The translations under genes and the position numbers were made by a program. The notes below the pieces were generated by a model, which saw only the letters and a program-made list of their open reading frames with translations, did not search any database and was not told the DNA's origin. DNA of 64,000 bases, from NCBI GenBank assembly GCA_907165135.1, contig OU015569.1, positions 6,572,001-6,636,000 on the forward strand. The letters run 5' to 3'. Source of the DNA: Oikopleura dioica. Its lineage: Eukaryota; Chordata; Appendicularia; Copelata; Oikopleuridae. Each line of letters begins with the position of its first letter. Within the stretch, counting starts at the first letter, position 1. Positions 32,161 to 44,426 of this stretch are shown here, one piece after another.

Positions 32161-35100
32161 TTATTCGTCGTCATCGAGCAGTCCCTTTAGTAAGGCATTT
32201 TGGTGTCGTGAACTGGGATTCATCAGTGGGGACATAATAGAAGGGCTTGTGAACGCATTTCGCCCCTCGATTCCTAAAAATTCAAATAAGTAACGAATAA
32301 GTAAGCTTTTATGATACCCTTATGAAAAGTACATTCGGCTTTTACTTACCTCTATCACGATTATCAGAAGAATTCGTACGACCAATGTCCCCAACCATTG
32401 AATTAGCGGGCAGTGGAGGTAATTTCTGGCTGGGGGTTTCATTGTCTTCGACAGGGTTAGAGTTGGACTCTAGGTATTCGACCAAGAGCTCAGAAAAGCT
32501 TTTATTTGGGTCAAGAGCTGCTGGAACTGCCCTAGGGGCCCTAAACGTAATTGATTAACACTCTGAAAGCTGCCTTACTGACGATGTGTGCATGACGCGT
32601 GTCAACTAGTGTACGCAAACAAGAGCAGCTTACCTTAACCAGCTGGTCCATGAAGAACCACTGCTCAATTGTCGGGCTTCCTCGATCTCGTCGTTCGAGA
32701 TGCCGAAAACCGCATGAAGGACAGTGTGACAATCTCCTTCCTTTCCAGAAGGCATTCCAACGTACTTCAGGAACAGGTTCTTCGCTAATTCTTTATCGAC
32801 TGTTTTCGTCGCAGCTTCCCGAGCTTCCGCCAGTCGTTTTCGAGCCTTCTCTAATTCGATCGCTTTCTCGTCAATTACTGCGCGCAGACGATCGAATTTT
32901 TCTTCCCTAAGAGCACGCTCGATAAATTGTAAAGTACGACTAGAGCACTCACGATTCAAGAAGCTGAAGTTCCAGGTGCTTGGTCTCCTCTTTCTTCGCT
33001 TCCGCAGCCATCAAACGCCCCTTGAGCTGATTGATTTCCTTAAAGGCGCTTCGTAAAAATAGCAAATACGCTGTTAGACGGCAACTTTGTTACATAAAAT
33101 TTTACTTAGATTAATGGCTGGATGGGAATACCTGTCGGAGACCGTTTGCTTCTGTTTGAGCTCGTTGGAGTTCGATCCCATGTCGCCGCTCCTTGTTTTT
33201 TGCTTCCAGTTCTAGGTTATTTATAAAAATCGAGCATGCTTTACTTTTTCAAACAATAGATAAAGGAACTATCAATGACGGCGACGACTATAAAAATGGA
33301 TCAATTCAATGTTTACCTTTTTGTTCGCGGAAATTATCGATGAACTGGCGGAGTTCAGAGATGCTTTTCTCGCTTTGGATATCTTTTTTCTTCGCGGCTT
33401 CGAGCTCGGCAAGGAGCTGTTTCTCCTTTATTTCCTGGCCTCTGGCGTTCTCTACGAGGTAGTGAGCAAAGCTCGTATAATTTGAGACACCAACTACGCT
33501 CAAATATTTTGAACGGGAAAGCTACTATTTACATCTTCGATCTTTTTATTTGCTCAAACGCTGGTGCGAGTAAGTGATTCTCGCCCTCGCCCGAGATACT
33601 CGTTTCATCCTACAAAGTCTTCATTCAAAAATATTAATCGCCAAACTTCCTCGCATTATTACAAAACAATCAAAAATTTTACGACTCGCGCTTTCTGAGC
33701 AGGAATAAAAGAGAAAGATTTGTAGGTAATTTTAGCAATGCACCAGCACTTATTAGAGTACTAAGTATTGAAGTAATCGTACTTGCTTCTTACTGAGACA
33801 AAAAAAAATTGAAACAAGATTATTCGAGAGTAAATTCCTCCAATACGGAGTCATTAACGCATTGCCGCGCAACACTATTTGTAGATTGCTCACTATTTTC
33901 CTTGTGCTTTTTCTTCGAGGTCTTTTCTTGCACCAGTAACGTCGTGGAGACCAGATCGCAGGGAGTCAACTTGCTCTTGTAGTTTTTGCTCATTAGATTG
34001 AATCAGCTGTAGTTCTTCTGAGTGATCCAAATCCACTTGGACTAGTCGCTCGCGTAGGCGATCGACCTCAGAAATGTCTTTTTGCATTGCTTGGTAAGGA
34101 GATCATCACTTATTTCTGCCGAAGCTTAGATAGTACTGGTAAATTATTATTTCATAGAAAAAAACGTTGTTTTTTAATCATGGAAATCATTGAGGATACT
34201 ATTTTTCATACTGCCTGTACAAGATGGTTCCCTTTCCTTGAAGCTGTTGATCTTTCTCAATCAAGGAAGACTTCAACTCATCGATGCTTTCCTTCATTTC
34301 GATCATTTTCTCATCTCTGGAGGTGATCTCAGCTGCCATCTTCTTGTTAACCATTTCCAGATTGTCCCATTTGTCGCGTCTGTCCATTAGTTGATCCCTC
34401 AAAGCGTCGTTATCTCTCTTGAGTGCGACGTTAGTTGCCTCGAGTCCTGAACATCGCTCCCGAAGATTTTTAACCGAGTTAGCTAGCATGTCTCGGTCCC
34501 CGTTGATCTCAAGAGAAGATTCGGATGTGCCAGCTCGCTGGGTTGTGTCAGCCTGAGGATGAGCACGAATCTTTGCGATGATGATTCGCAATTTTGCAAG
34601 TTCGAGCTCGGTTTCCTCAGCCTGTTGCTGCAGCTGATCATTTGCCGTCACCAGCGCCTGCAGCTCACCGCGCTCAGATTCACAAGCGCTGCGATATTGG
34701 TCGAATGAAGAACGAATCTGCGAAGAAGAGGACTCAATCTTTCGATAAGCATCCTCAAGTTGGTTATAGCTTTGTTTCTGGGCGATGAGCTGCTGATTTA
34801 GAGAGTCGATTTCTTCTATCTTCGCATTAATAAGGTTGTTAGCATCGTCGGAGCGGAGGATTTCAGTCAATGACTGATTTTTCGAATTTAATGCTTCAAT
34901 CTCGTCATCTTTAGCCCGAACAAGATGGCTTAATTTGTTCATCGCCTCTTGAGTCATTTCTTGGCGATCTGAGATTCGCTTCGCCTCATCGATCTTTGTA
35001 GCAAATTCATCAAGTTGCTTAGATTTGACATGGAGGAGTTGACCTGTTTCTTGTAGCCTGTTGGAGAGTTCTTGGGATTCTTTCTTCGATTCTTTGATAA

Positions 35101-38100
35101 CATGTCGAAGATGTTCTTTTTCAGCTTCAAGATGAGCAATTTGCTCCTGAAGCCTGTTTTCAGGATCAGAAAGTTTCTCTTGCTCCTTTTCGTGCATCGC
35201 GCGCAGCTGTTTGTCCATCCTTTTGAGGGCTTTAACTGCGGCTTCATACTGATGCTCACGCTCCGCAAGAGCAATTTTAAGATCATCGTTAATTATCTCT
35301 AGTTGTACATTGGGCTCATCCCTCTTGCCGGGCGTCGATTGCAATTTTTCCTGAAGTGTACGAAGCTCTTCTTGGAGTGATTCAATCTCCTTCTTTTTCT
35401 CCGCCAGTTCTTTCAGGTCTTTTTCTCGTAATCTACCTGCAATATTGGTAACACCGTCGAACTTCTTCTGAAGCTTGTTATTTCTTTCTTCAAGCTCTCT
35501 AAGTTGCTCCAGAAGCGAGCCGGCGTCTTGGGCCGCTGCTTCCGCATCTTCAAGCTGCTCGAGAGTGCTTGACAGTTGCTCACGAAGCTCGCCGATCTAA
35601 ATCGCCGGTAAATTGCCTATTCTTATTTCGGGAGAATATTTTCTTACCTCAGCATCTAACTGCTCTGTGGCTTTTCTCTCACTGGAAAGATCATCTTCGA
35701 GCTCTTTGACTTTCGAGATCAGGGAAGATTCCTGCTCTTTGACGGAACATAAATCAGATTTGAGAGTCTCTATTTCATTTTGACTAGCAGATGCTCGTTC
35801 TTTCACCAATTCCTCTTCTAATGATTGGATTTTCGCAAACATGATAGACTCTGCTTCTCGAAGAACTTCCAGCTCATTCTGCATTTCTCCGCTTGAATCA
35901 TGCGATTCTTTTTCGGAACAGTATTTTTCCAAAGCCGACCATTTTTTCAAGCGCTCTCTAGACAATTCCTCCTCCAAAGTGTTCACCTTCGAAAAGAGAA
36001 GAGAATAAGCTTCCTCGATCTGGGCTTTTTGATCTTCTGTTGCCTTGACAGCCGTAGACATGTTTTCAAGTTGCTCTTTCAGCTCATTTGTGAGTTCTGT
36101 TTCTCCAGAGAGCTTTCTGATTTTTTTGTCTTCAGCTTGGTCCCTCTTCAGTCTTTGATTCGCCTTCTTCTCTCGGGCAAGTTCTTTTTGAGCTGCTTCT
36201 AACTTATTGCTAGCTTCCGTCTTCGCCTGCTTGAGAGCACGACATTCATCTTGCAGCTCATATAGCTGTCCTTCCTGCATCTTCAAAAGAACTTGCGAGT
36301 TTTCCAGGTCATTCGATTTTCGTTTGAACATTTGCTCCAAATCCGAAATTGACTTAGTGGCAACTTCTTTCTCCTCCGCCATTTTCTCTATCAGATCTTC
36401 TGTGTCTCTGCGTTCCTGGCATTCTTTGGAGAGAACTTCCATCTCCTTCTCCAACTTTTTGACATACGAGTCTCTTCTCTTCAATTCTTCTTTATGACTG
36501 TTTCGAAGGAGCTCGATTTGCTCGCCCTGGTCCGCCTCAGAAGAGGAATCAGCTATCGCAGCATTCAGATCGGTGATATTCGACATCAATTTTGCAATTT
36601 CATTTTCTAGCCTCTGGATTTCATGATTCTTTTCCGTTGCATACTGATTTTGCTGATCTATCAGGCGCTGCATCTTTTCTTCATGATCTTTATGCATTTG
36701 CGCAGCAGCAACTTGCGTTTCATCAGAAATTCGCTCGAAATCAAGCAGTTTCTGCTCCAGATCACCTCGCTCTTTTTCAAGGCGGAGAGCAGTCTCCCGG
36801 TATCGGTCACGTTCTTCTTGCAAGTCAACAACTTGCGTCTCGTGATACTTTTTGGTATAGTGATCTACTCGTTTGTTGAGATTAGTATTCTCTTCTGAAA
36901 TTTTCTCAACAAAATCTTTGGCCGCCACGAGTTCGGTTTCGAGCCTCTGAATTTTGTGTCCCCTTGCTTCGAAGTTTTTATCAAGCAAAGCGTTCTGCTT
37001 TCGGAGCTCTTCAATAATTTGATCATTCTTTGAAGCTTTCTTCAGTTTCTTTCCGAGGTCGGACTTTTCTTTCTCGCCTTGTTCAACCAACTTCTTACTT
37101 TCCCCGAGTTTATTTTTCAGGTCTTTTTCTCTCTGGAGAGAACCATCCAGTCGGTCTTGCAGTTTTTTGGTTGAAGCCTCGAATTCTTCTTTCTGAGCTT
37201 TAAGTTTGTCTCGTTTTTCGTCGTTCTCTGCTCGAAGTTTAGCGATGCCTTCAGCGATGGAGGCTTGAGCTTCGTCGTTGTCCACTGCCATTGTTTTATA
37301 TTCAAGGATTTGAGCCTCTGCCGTTTCCAACTGCTCGCTAAAAGTTGCCACCTGACTTTTTAGTTCGCTCTCCATCGAGTCCACTTTTGCTTTCAGTTCG
37401 TTCTCGACACTTTTGTACTTTTTCGACGATTTCTTAAACTCACTCTGGAGCTCTGCAAGTTTTTTCTTTTGCTCCGAAAGCGTCTCAACGAGCTCGCTTT
37501 TGTCATCCTGGAGCTTCGTGATTTCGGATTCCATCTCATTTTGAACAGATGCATACGCCTGCGCCGATTCCATTGCCATTTTCAGTTTCGATTGAAGATT
37601 TTTTTTCTCCAACTCAATCTCCGCATTATTGGCCAAAACTACGGACATCTCTTTGTGCAGTTTTCTCTTTTCTTCTTCGAGCTGCTTTTTCGCAGTGTCA
37701 GACATGATGACCCCCGCTTCTAGAGACTGGCACTTGTCCATATAGAACTCGAGCTTCTTTTCGATGTTTCGATGGTCGTTCAATCCTTCGGCGATCGCTC
37801 GAGTGTCTTCCAACTGTTGCTTCAGTGTTTCATTCTCTGTCTGCAGGAGCTCTTTCTTGTTTTTGACGATATCAACAAACTCTTTCATTTTCTTCATTCT
37901 GGCGGCACTTTCTTCTCGCTGCGTTTCCAGCTGCGCTCTGGTCGATTGCAATTCATTTTCGTAGTTCTTAATTTCTACTTCGAGAATGCCCGTGTTTTGA
38001 ATCAACATTTCATTCTTAGCATGCTCTTCTTGCAGCATTCTTGCACCCATTTCTGAATCCATTCGCTCCGCTTCCAACGCCTCGCATTTTTCCTTGAAGT

Positions 38101-39287
38101 TAGAACAAAGCTCTTCAGACCTTTTGAGTTTGGCCAGAAGCTCCTGAATCTTTGTTTTATTTTGCTTTTGAAGCTTCGCCATTTTCAGCTTGAGGTCTGG
38201 CGTCGCTTCTGTTGGCGTTGGACTCGGTGTGCTTGGCGTAGGACTCTCCGTTCTATTTAACAGCTCGATCTCTTTCTTCAGCTTGGCTATTTCATCAGCT
38301 TGTGCTTTAGTAAGCGCGAGCTCGTTCGGATCCAGCTGCGATTTAAGCTGCTCTCTCTGCGCCAGCAAGGTCTCGATCTCTTCCTGGTGGACGGCGTCGA
38401 CCTCTTCGAGACTTTTTTGGAGACTCTCATTGTCCTAACAAAAAATAACTTGTTTGAAAAAAATTATAGAAAAAAACGATGCTCTTGACAAAACGTTGCT
38501 CCGATATCAACCCTCCGAACTAGTAGCGAGTCGATACATATGATAAGAATGCGCCAGCGCTTTCGTTCGCTTTGCCCAAAGGCTCTGGTCCCAGTCGGCG
38601 AAAAAAATTCAATGATGAATTTGGAAACCTTTTGGTTGATATTTAACTTGGAAAAATAAACATAACTCTTTCATTTGAAATGCTCCGACGAATTTCACGC
38701 ACAAAATGTTACTTTTTCGATTTTTATAACGAATAGTCGTTAGGGAATGCTATACAAAATATTTGTCCGCTGATTCGTTACCTCTGAAAGTTCTTCGTTT
38801 TTGCTGAGCAAAGTCGAGTTCTGCTTGGAAAGGTGAGAGTTACGCTTGGCGAATTTGTCGTTCTCCGCGATTGAGTCCTCTAACTCCTCACTCAAATTCG
38901 TCACTTGGTTTGTTAAATCCTCGATTTGGGAATTTAAAGCTTCATTTCGTCGTTGCAGCTCATCTTTTTCGATAAATTCTTCGATTGTGCCGTGGACTTT
39001 CGCGTCAAGACGGTATTTCTCGACTTCTGCTTTGTAGTAGTCTCGTTCTTTCCGCACTTCGGACAAGTCTTCTCCGTTTTCCAGCGGTGGAGGTTCCGCC
39101 GCTTATTTTTGATTTTCAGCAAGCTCCTTTCAAATAAAACATATAATATGTTACATATTTGACAAAAAATAAAATTTCCAAATTGAAAATTTGCGATGAA
39201 ATCAGTTCCTAGAACATCTTCGGCAAAGTTAGAGACTGTCGAAGATATCTCCTGAAGATGGCTGAGGGATTTATTGAGCCAGCTCAT
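32161..39287 (-). CDS. TRIP11: GMAP-210, Golgi coiled-coil tether
   Basis: Start at 39287 (MSWLNKSLSHLQEI...VSNFAEDVLG), like the amphipathic ALPS-type N-terminus of GMAP-210 (MSSWLGGLG...ISNFTKDML). About 1600 residues of almost pure heptad coiled coil follow, including two long exons (35597-38368 and 34199-35590). Near the end, VDKELAKNLFLKYVGMP, VFGISNDEIEE and SSWTSWLR match the GRAB (ARF1-binding) domain VDKVLMRNLFIGHF ... WMTGWL. Last exons encode SFSELLVEYLES (human SFSELFVKFLET) and end LLKGLLDDDE. GMAP-210 tethers curved vesicles to the cis-Golgi and helps IFT20 trafficking. Introns of roughly 350-400 nt (about 38439-38784 and 33500-33890) are long for this genome. Confidence 0.92.
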
Positions 39288-40091
39288 GTCTTTGGTGTTC
39301 AGTGGTAGAGATCACTTCAGTGTCCGATTTCGTTGTCTTCTTCTGTCGAGTCAGTCTTCTGAGCGTTCGGCGGTTTCTCAGTCAATTACTCTAGAACGGA
39401 ACTTCGTTTTTACTTTCTTCCGCTAATCATGGCGCCTTTGACAGACGCCTCTGGTCTGTCTGGCAGACGAATGGCCAGTAAAAAGGGATGAAAATGCAGT
39501 TTTTACTATTTCTTTTTCTAGCAGTCAGTAATTTTGAGTTTGGGATTGGAATTCTGGTTCGATCCTCCCAGAGAAGAATTGAACGTGGCGCCCTGAATTT
39601 ACTGGAGCGGCCGGGTCCACGCTCCACCTACGAAACGGTCGGCTTAGGGTGGAAACGTCCGATCGATCAAACCGTTTGAATTACTACGGTAATGTCACAG
39701 TACAGCTCTGACATAAGCAAACGATTTAAAATCATTGTTATTCTGCTAGCAAGAAAGGGCGAGAGAAGAGAAGACAAACTTTTTCGCAAATAAAAAACAA
39801 GCGACCACCCTAAACGCGAAAATGCGCGAAATGAGTGACGCGAAAAGGAGAAGTGAGCGCACTCTCTGTAGAAAAATATAAGAGTTCTGATCATCTTCGT
39901 TCCTGCTGAAAACGTTTGCAGACAATGAGTAATTAACATCGGCCAATCATTAGCAACTTTTGAGCAGTCTGACCTGCCTACGCCTCGAAAAATTTACCAT
40001 TCCTCCATTTCAATTTCTTCCTTCGAAGGGAACAAGTCGGTAAGAAGGATCGTCGATTACTAAGTCGAATTTATAAGAGATTTTTAAGGGA
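39288..40091. other. Divergent intergenic TRIP11 / AVEN
   Basis: About 800 nt. The ORF at 39488-39679 (+) starts MKMQFLLFLFLAVSNFEFG, which looks like a signal peptide, but the rest is featureless and no second exon was found. It is not called. The region must hold both promoters. Confidence 0.4.
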
Positions 40092-40984
40092 ATGCGACCA
40101 GGAGACAAACACAAAGCAAAGGCGTCTCGAGAATACCAGAAAAAACATGGCTTGATTCCAGCGAAGCAGAGCAAAAAGCAGAAGGAAAAAGCTGCTATCG
40201 CGAAGTTAGAGTCGAACTGGGATCGCTACGATGACCCTTCTATTAATCATGGTGAGAAATTATAAATCTTGAATCATCGAATCGCTCGTCGCGCATCACG
40301 TGCTATCGAGATCATCATGATCAATTTCCTTTTCGTTTCTTCTCATTCATGAATCCGAACGAAATGATTGGAAATTTTCTTACTAGTATTTAAATGAATT
40401 TCAGAAACGAGAGGTCTTTCATTACAAGAGTTGCTGGGCCGGGCAAAGGCTCCGTCCGCTTTTCTGACTCCCCCAGTTGAGAGCACATTCCATCCGAAGT
40501 ACAAGTACCCAGTGAAAATTCAAGACTGGGAAGTTGCGCTTGCTGGCTTGGATCTCTCCAAGCTGCTGAAAAATGTGTCGGTCGAGGGTGAGCCCGCGCG
40601 CTTTCTCAATAAAAAAAGAGAGAAAATCGAGAAAGTAGACCCAATCGAGGAGATTCTTAACGATCCGCTCTATGAGGAAAGGATTTTATAATACTTTTAT
40701 TTTATGTTTTCTTTTCGAGGAAATATTAAATCCGTGAAAAGGCAGCGCGAAAGGCCGAAAATCGTCCCGAAGATGAAGAAGAGTCAGAAATGACCCCTCC
40801 AACTGAAGAAGAAATAGATGATCCGCAAGCCGCCCAGAAAGAAGAAAACAGCGAAGCAGAAAAGAAACGACCCGAAGAAAGACCAAGTAAAGAAATTGAA
40901 GCGGACAAAGAAGAGACAATATCAGCCGAAGAAGGTTCCTCAAGTGAATCGGATTTAGAAGACTGGCTCGACTCCGTGATTTGA
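40092..40984 (+). CDS. AVEN: Aven-like cell-death regulator
   Basis: Start at 40092 (MRPGDKHKAKASREYQ, basic). Two short conserved signatures identify it: SNWDRYDD (human AVEN SNWDRYQD) at the end of exon 1 and DLEDWLDSVI at the C-terminus (human ELEDWLDSMIS). Between them are LGRAKAPSAFLTPP, FHPKYKYPVKIQDW and a long acidic Glu/Lys-rich stretch. Aven binds Bcl-xL and Apaf-1 and acts in ATM signalling and in translation through its RGG part; the RGG part is missing here, so this version is shorter. The last intron (40674-40741) fits the frame best with GA-AG borders. Confidence 0.78.
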
Positions 40985-41172
40985 TATTTGAACAATCAAA
41001 TATTCAAGAACATAAACTCGTTCCAAATAGTGCTAATTTAAAATTCAAAGAGAATCATGCAAATTCGATATTTTATTTTTATTTTACTTCACTCACTTTT
41101 GTACATATTATTTTGCACCACCTATCATTTTAATCCTGACCCTAGTTTACTAATACTTTTCTTTATGTTAGA

Positions 41173-42906
41173 ATGAGCGCGATTATCGCGGATGCACCAC
41201 TTTTGTCCCTCGCTGAACGAGACACGTAAGCTTTTGATACTCTTTCCGATTTCCTAGTGTACATTTTAGTATCGGGCCACCGATAGGCAAGGAAATCTCA
41301 CAGTTCAGCCTTACAGAGCTCCTGCAAGAAGGCGAAACAATCCAAGCGAATTTCATCCGAAGTTTCGGCCAGTACCGGATGCCCATGGGCTGCGAATTGC
41401 TCTTGGTAAGTTTTACTTAAAATTTCTCTAATTCTTCATGAACTTCATCATTTCTACTCAACATTTTAGAGAAATCTTCGTCGGAAATCCTGATCTCGGT
41501 AAAAAAGCAAATATCCGGTGAATTACAAATAGTGGTGTAACATAGAATTTGTGCTTTCTTAGATTTTCCAAGAATGCTTCTTAATTTTACTAATTTTTAT
41601 TGCAATAAAGTCGTTATTAAACGTTACATGATTGTTGATTAGTATGCGCTGCTCCTTTTCATGGCGCGAGTGACATTCAGTTCTAGGATGAAGTGATGAT
41701 TGCAAACATGAACAACGGCACCGTCGAATTCCACGATCACGATGGCACCCACAATATGACGCTCCCCGACGAGGACCGAAACGGTGGTCCCGCTCAATTG
41801 CTGGAGCCCACGATCGCGACGATTCTGCTTGGTAATAATTTATTCACTAACAGATAAAGTCTGTTTTCATCGCTTCTCAACCATTCTAGACGAGTCGATC
41901 CTCGTGGCGGACAAGAGGGGCGCGCATAAATACTCTTGCACCGGGCAACACATTGCTTCCTGTCAACCAACCGCTCCAGGAGGCGACATCTACGGAATGA
42001 TTCCAATCCGCAAGGACGATGGCTGTATTTTGTTTGTTGTTCAGGACAGCCGACAAGCCTACTTTCGCTTCAGAATTTATGACAAAGATCTAAAAGAGGT
42101 AACATTAGTAATTCGTTTGTAATTCTTATGTCTTAGAAATTAATGGACAAGCCTATTGCTTTCGGGGATCTAGACGTCGATGAAACGGGTTGGCACACGA
42201 TTCGATTCGCAGCCGGAATCGGTAACACAATCGCCCTGTCAGACATGAGTCCAGCAGGCCAGGGAATCTGGCTGACTGACTTGGAGGGGAGAGTACGAAA
42301 AAGAGTTGGTGAGGCGAAGAGTGATGCGGATGGCGAATTCATCCAGGCTGCTGGTGTCTGCTTCGATAAAGACGGTAATTCAATTGAAAGTACAATTTTT
42401 GATAAATATTTTCAAGGAAACTTTCTCGCAATCTGTTCTAAGAGCAGCAGAATCCAAGCGTTTGACAAAGACGGCAACTTCCTATGCTGCCTCCAGTTTC
42501 CCGAAGGAGCCATTCAACGCCCCAGCAATTTATCCATCGGTGATGACGGCACAATGTCGGTGGTATCCTTGACCGGCCAGGTGTTCCTGTTCAAACTGGT
42601 CGCCGCAGACAGAAATAGCAACTACGTTACCAGAGGCCCACGTCCTGATGGTTAGTTTTCCATTCCCTCAATGCCTAATCATCGAATCTAGAGGGATACT
42701 CAGTGATCGGACGTCATCGAAGAAGTCGGTATTACGAGTACGGAAGAGGTGGCCCACGAGGTCGTGGACGAGGACGTGGTCGAGGTGGTCCACGCGGACG
42801 AGGACGAGGGCAACACAGATACTCCCCATTACCTCAAAGAAATGATCCTCGCCGAGATGCCCAGCAAGCTCGGGCAAATCTCCCTATTCCTCTTATGTAT
42901 GACTGA
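41173..42906 (+). CDS. Beta-propeller-like protein with RGG tail
   Basis: Start at 41173 (MSAIIADAPLLSLAERD). Exons with 45-60 nt introns (one about 270 nt near 41405-41685) encode ILVADKRGAHKYSCTG, GIWLTDLEGRVRKRVGEA, GVCFDKDGNFLAICS, RIQAFDKDGNFLCCL and PSNLSIGDDGTMSVVSLTG. This repeated pattern of G-hydrophobic-D-x-D-G-N is like NHL-type propeller blades. The C-terminus (about 42730-42840) is a clear RGG box: GRGGPRGRGRGRGRGGPRGR. A propeller plus RGG suggests RNA binding (as in NHL proteins), but no RING or B-box is present and the family was not recognised. Stop at 42906. Confidence 0.7.
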
Positions 42907-43353
42907 CGTCACTGTTCGCCTTTGTTTCTCCTTGCGGGTGCATATCAAGCCTTCGCGTATTCGCGCATCGTATAGATGCTCAAAATGTGTTCTTCACCCC
43001 GCCTTTCATTGAAAAATACTTTTAACTGCCTCTGTTAGAATCCTGCCACGAATTCGCGCAGTACGTTCAAACCCTACTGCCTTCAAATCATTGAAATTAT
43101 CAGTCTGTTATTATTATTGAAAAATTGCTTTCTAAGCGTGCTCTACTCATCCCGTGTGGCATACACGTTGACTTTCTCCACCTTTAATGCAAATGTGGCT
43201 AATCTGCTGATTTATTAAACTAAAATTAAGAGTCTTAATTTAAGGCCTATTTGATCAGTCTTTCTTTCTCAAATGTAACAAGCAAGAAAATAAGGGCGTT
43301 ATTTCAGGGGCGCGAATATCTCGTGCAAAGTGCAGGGACAAAAAAATAAGTTC
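42907..43353. other. Intergenic upstream of BMT2-POP4
   Basis: About 450 nt, presumably the 3' UTR of the propeller gene and the promoter of the BMT2-POP4 unit. No ORF seen. Confidence 0.45.
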
Positions 43354-44392
43354 ATGAACTCGAGTGATAAAACCAAGATCGGATCACCAGCATTTGTAGT
43401 CAAGTCGATTCATAAGCGACATCGCAGAGAATTCTTGAAAAGCGGCAGTTCCAAGCTCTTATGGCAGCAAAGTGAGTTCGTTTCTATAAATCGTGTAATG
43501 CAGCGCTGAATTAGTTGTGACAGACAAAGAAACTTTGCGAGAGTACGCATGTGCGATGGATATCCTCTCGAGAACGTGGGAAAAAGACGGCGATGGAGCC
43601 TCAAGAACCGAATGGTGTGGGAAAAAACTTGCCGATTACATTCAAAAGAGACACGCTAAATTTTGCAAGCAGCATTCAGAATTGCAAATACCGCCATTGC
43701 CGTCAGACAAAAAGTTGAAAATGCTCGATGTAGGCAGGCGGGTGTGGACGCACTTTTGCGGATTAGTTGTCTTACTTGCGAATAAACACTCTCGATTAGT
43801 TGCAATGGCCTCACAAAAGAACTCTTTGACCATGAGATTATCCCAGTTGACATTGCCCCGGCGAACACAAATGTCTACTGTCTTGACATGACAAATGCAG
43901 TTGTCGGAGGCAAGACGACTATTTCCAATGGGAGTATCATGCAGCTGGGCTCCGATTTCAACGCAGTTTCGTTTTTGTACGTTTTGACATTTATTCCAGA
44001 TCCAGTTCTCAGAGTCAAAGGTACTGCAAAAGGCTGTGATACGTGTCTTTTATCTTTGTTAGCCTTGATGAGTGCTAACAAGTGCCTCGTCCTTGGTGGG
44101 TTACTTTTAATAGCATCGCCTGATTCAGCCTGTCAGAACAAACACATGCACCTCATTAGAGATTGGTTCTCTGGCTTGGGTACGTTTTCGGTCCTACTGC
44201 GTATTTACCTGCCTATCTTTAGAATTACTCGGATTTCATAAACTTTCTTACACGAAAGAGAAGCATTTTCACGGGCTCACTGTGGGCAAGTTCAAACACA
44301 TTCCCGAGCTAAGCCACGAGGAAATACAACAGGCGGCATTAAAATTCCATGTTCTGCAAGACAAACATAAGATAGAAGATCTTGAAGAGTGA
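43354..44392 (+). CDS. BMT2: SAM-binding BMT2/SAMTOR-like methyltransferase
   Basis: Start at 43354 (MNSSDKTKIGSPAFVVKSIH). KETLREYACAMDIL matches human ETLCEYAVAM, RTEWC matches RIEWC, MLDVGSCNGL matches LLDVGSCFNP (SAM-binding motif I), and LVLGGLLLIASPDSACQNKH matches LVLNGLLLIITPDSSHQNRR, followed by GFHKLSYTK. Human BMT2 (SAMTOR) is a SAM sensor acting on GATOR1/mTORC1; the yeast relative methylates adenine in 25S rRNA. The human C-terminal extension is absent. The intron after motif I (43738-43799) restores DVGSC only with GC-AG borders. POP4 begins 34 nt after the stop. Confidence 0.88.
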
Positions 44393-44426
44393 AAACAGAT
44401 CAAAAAACATTATTTCTTTATTAAGA

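Noticed and set aside
35072-38488. Many plus-strand ORFs opposite TRIP11
   Set aside because: Coiled-coil codon bias leaves the reverse strand open; none resembles a protein.
39488-39679. Plus-strand ORF with a signal-peptide-like start (MKMQFLLFLFLAVSNFEFG)
   Set aside because: Only 63 codons, no second exon, and the rest is featureless; it lies in a divergent promoter region.
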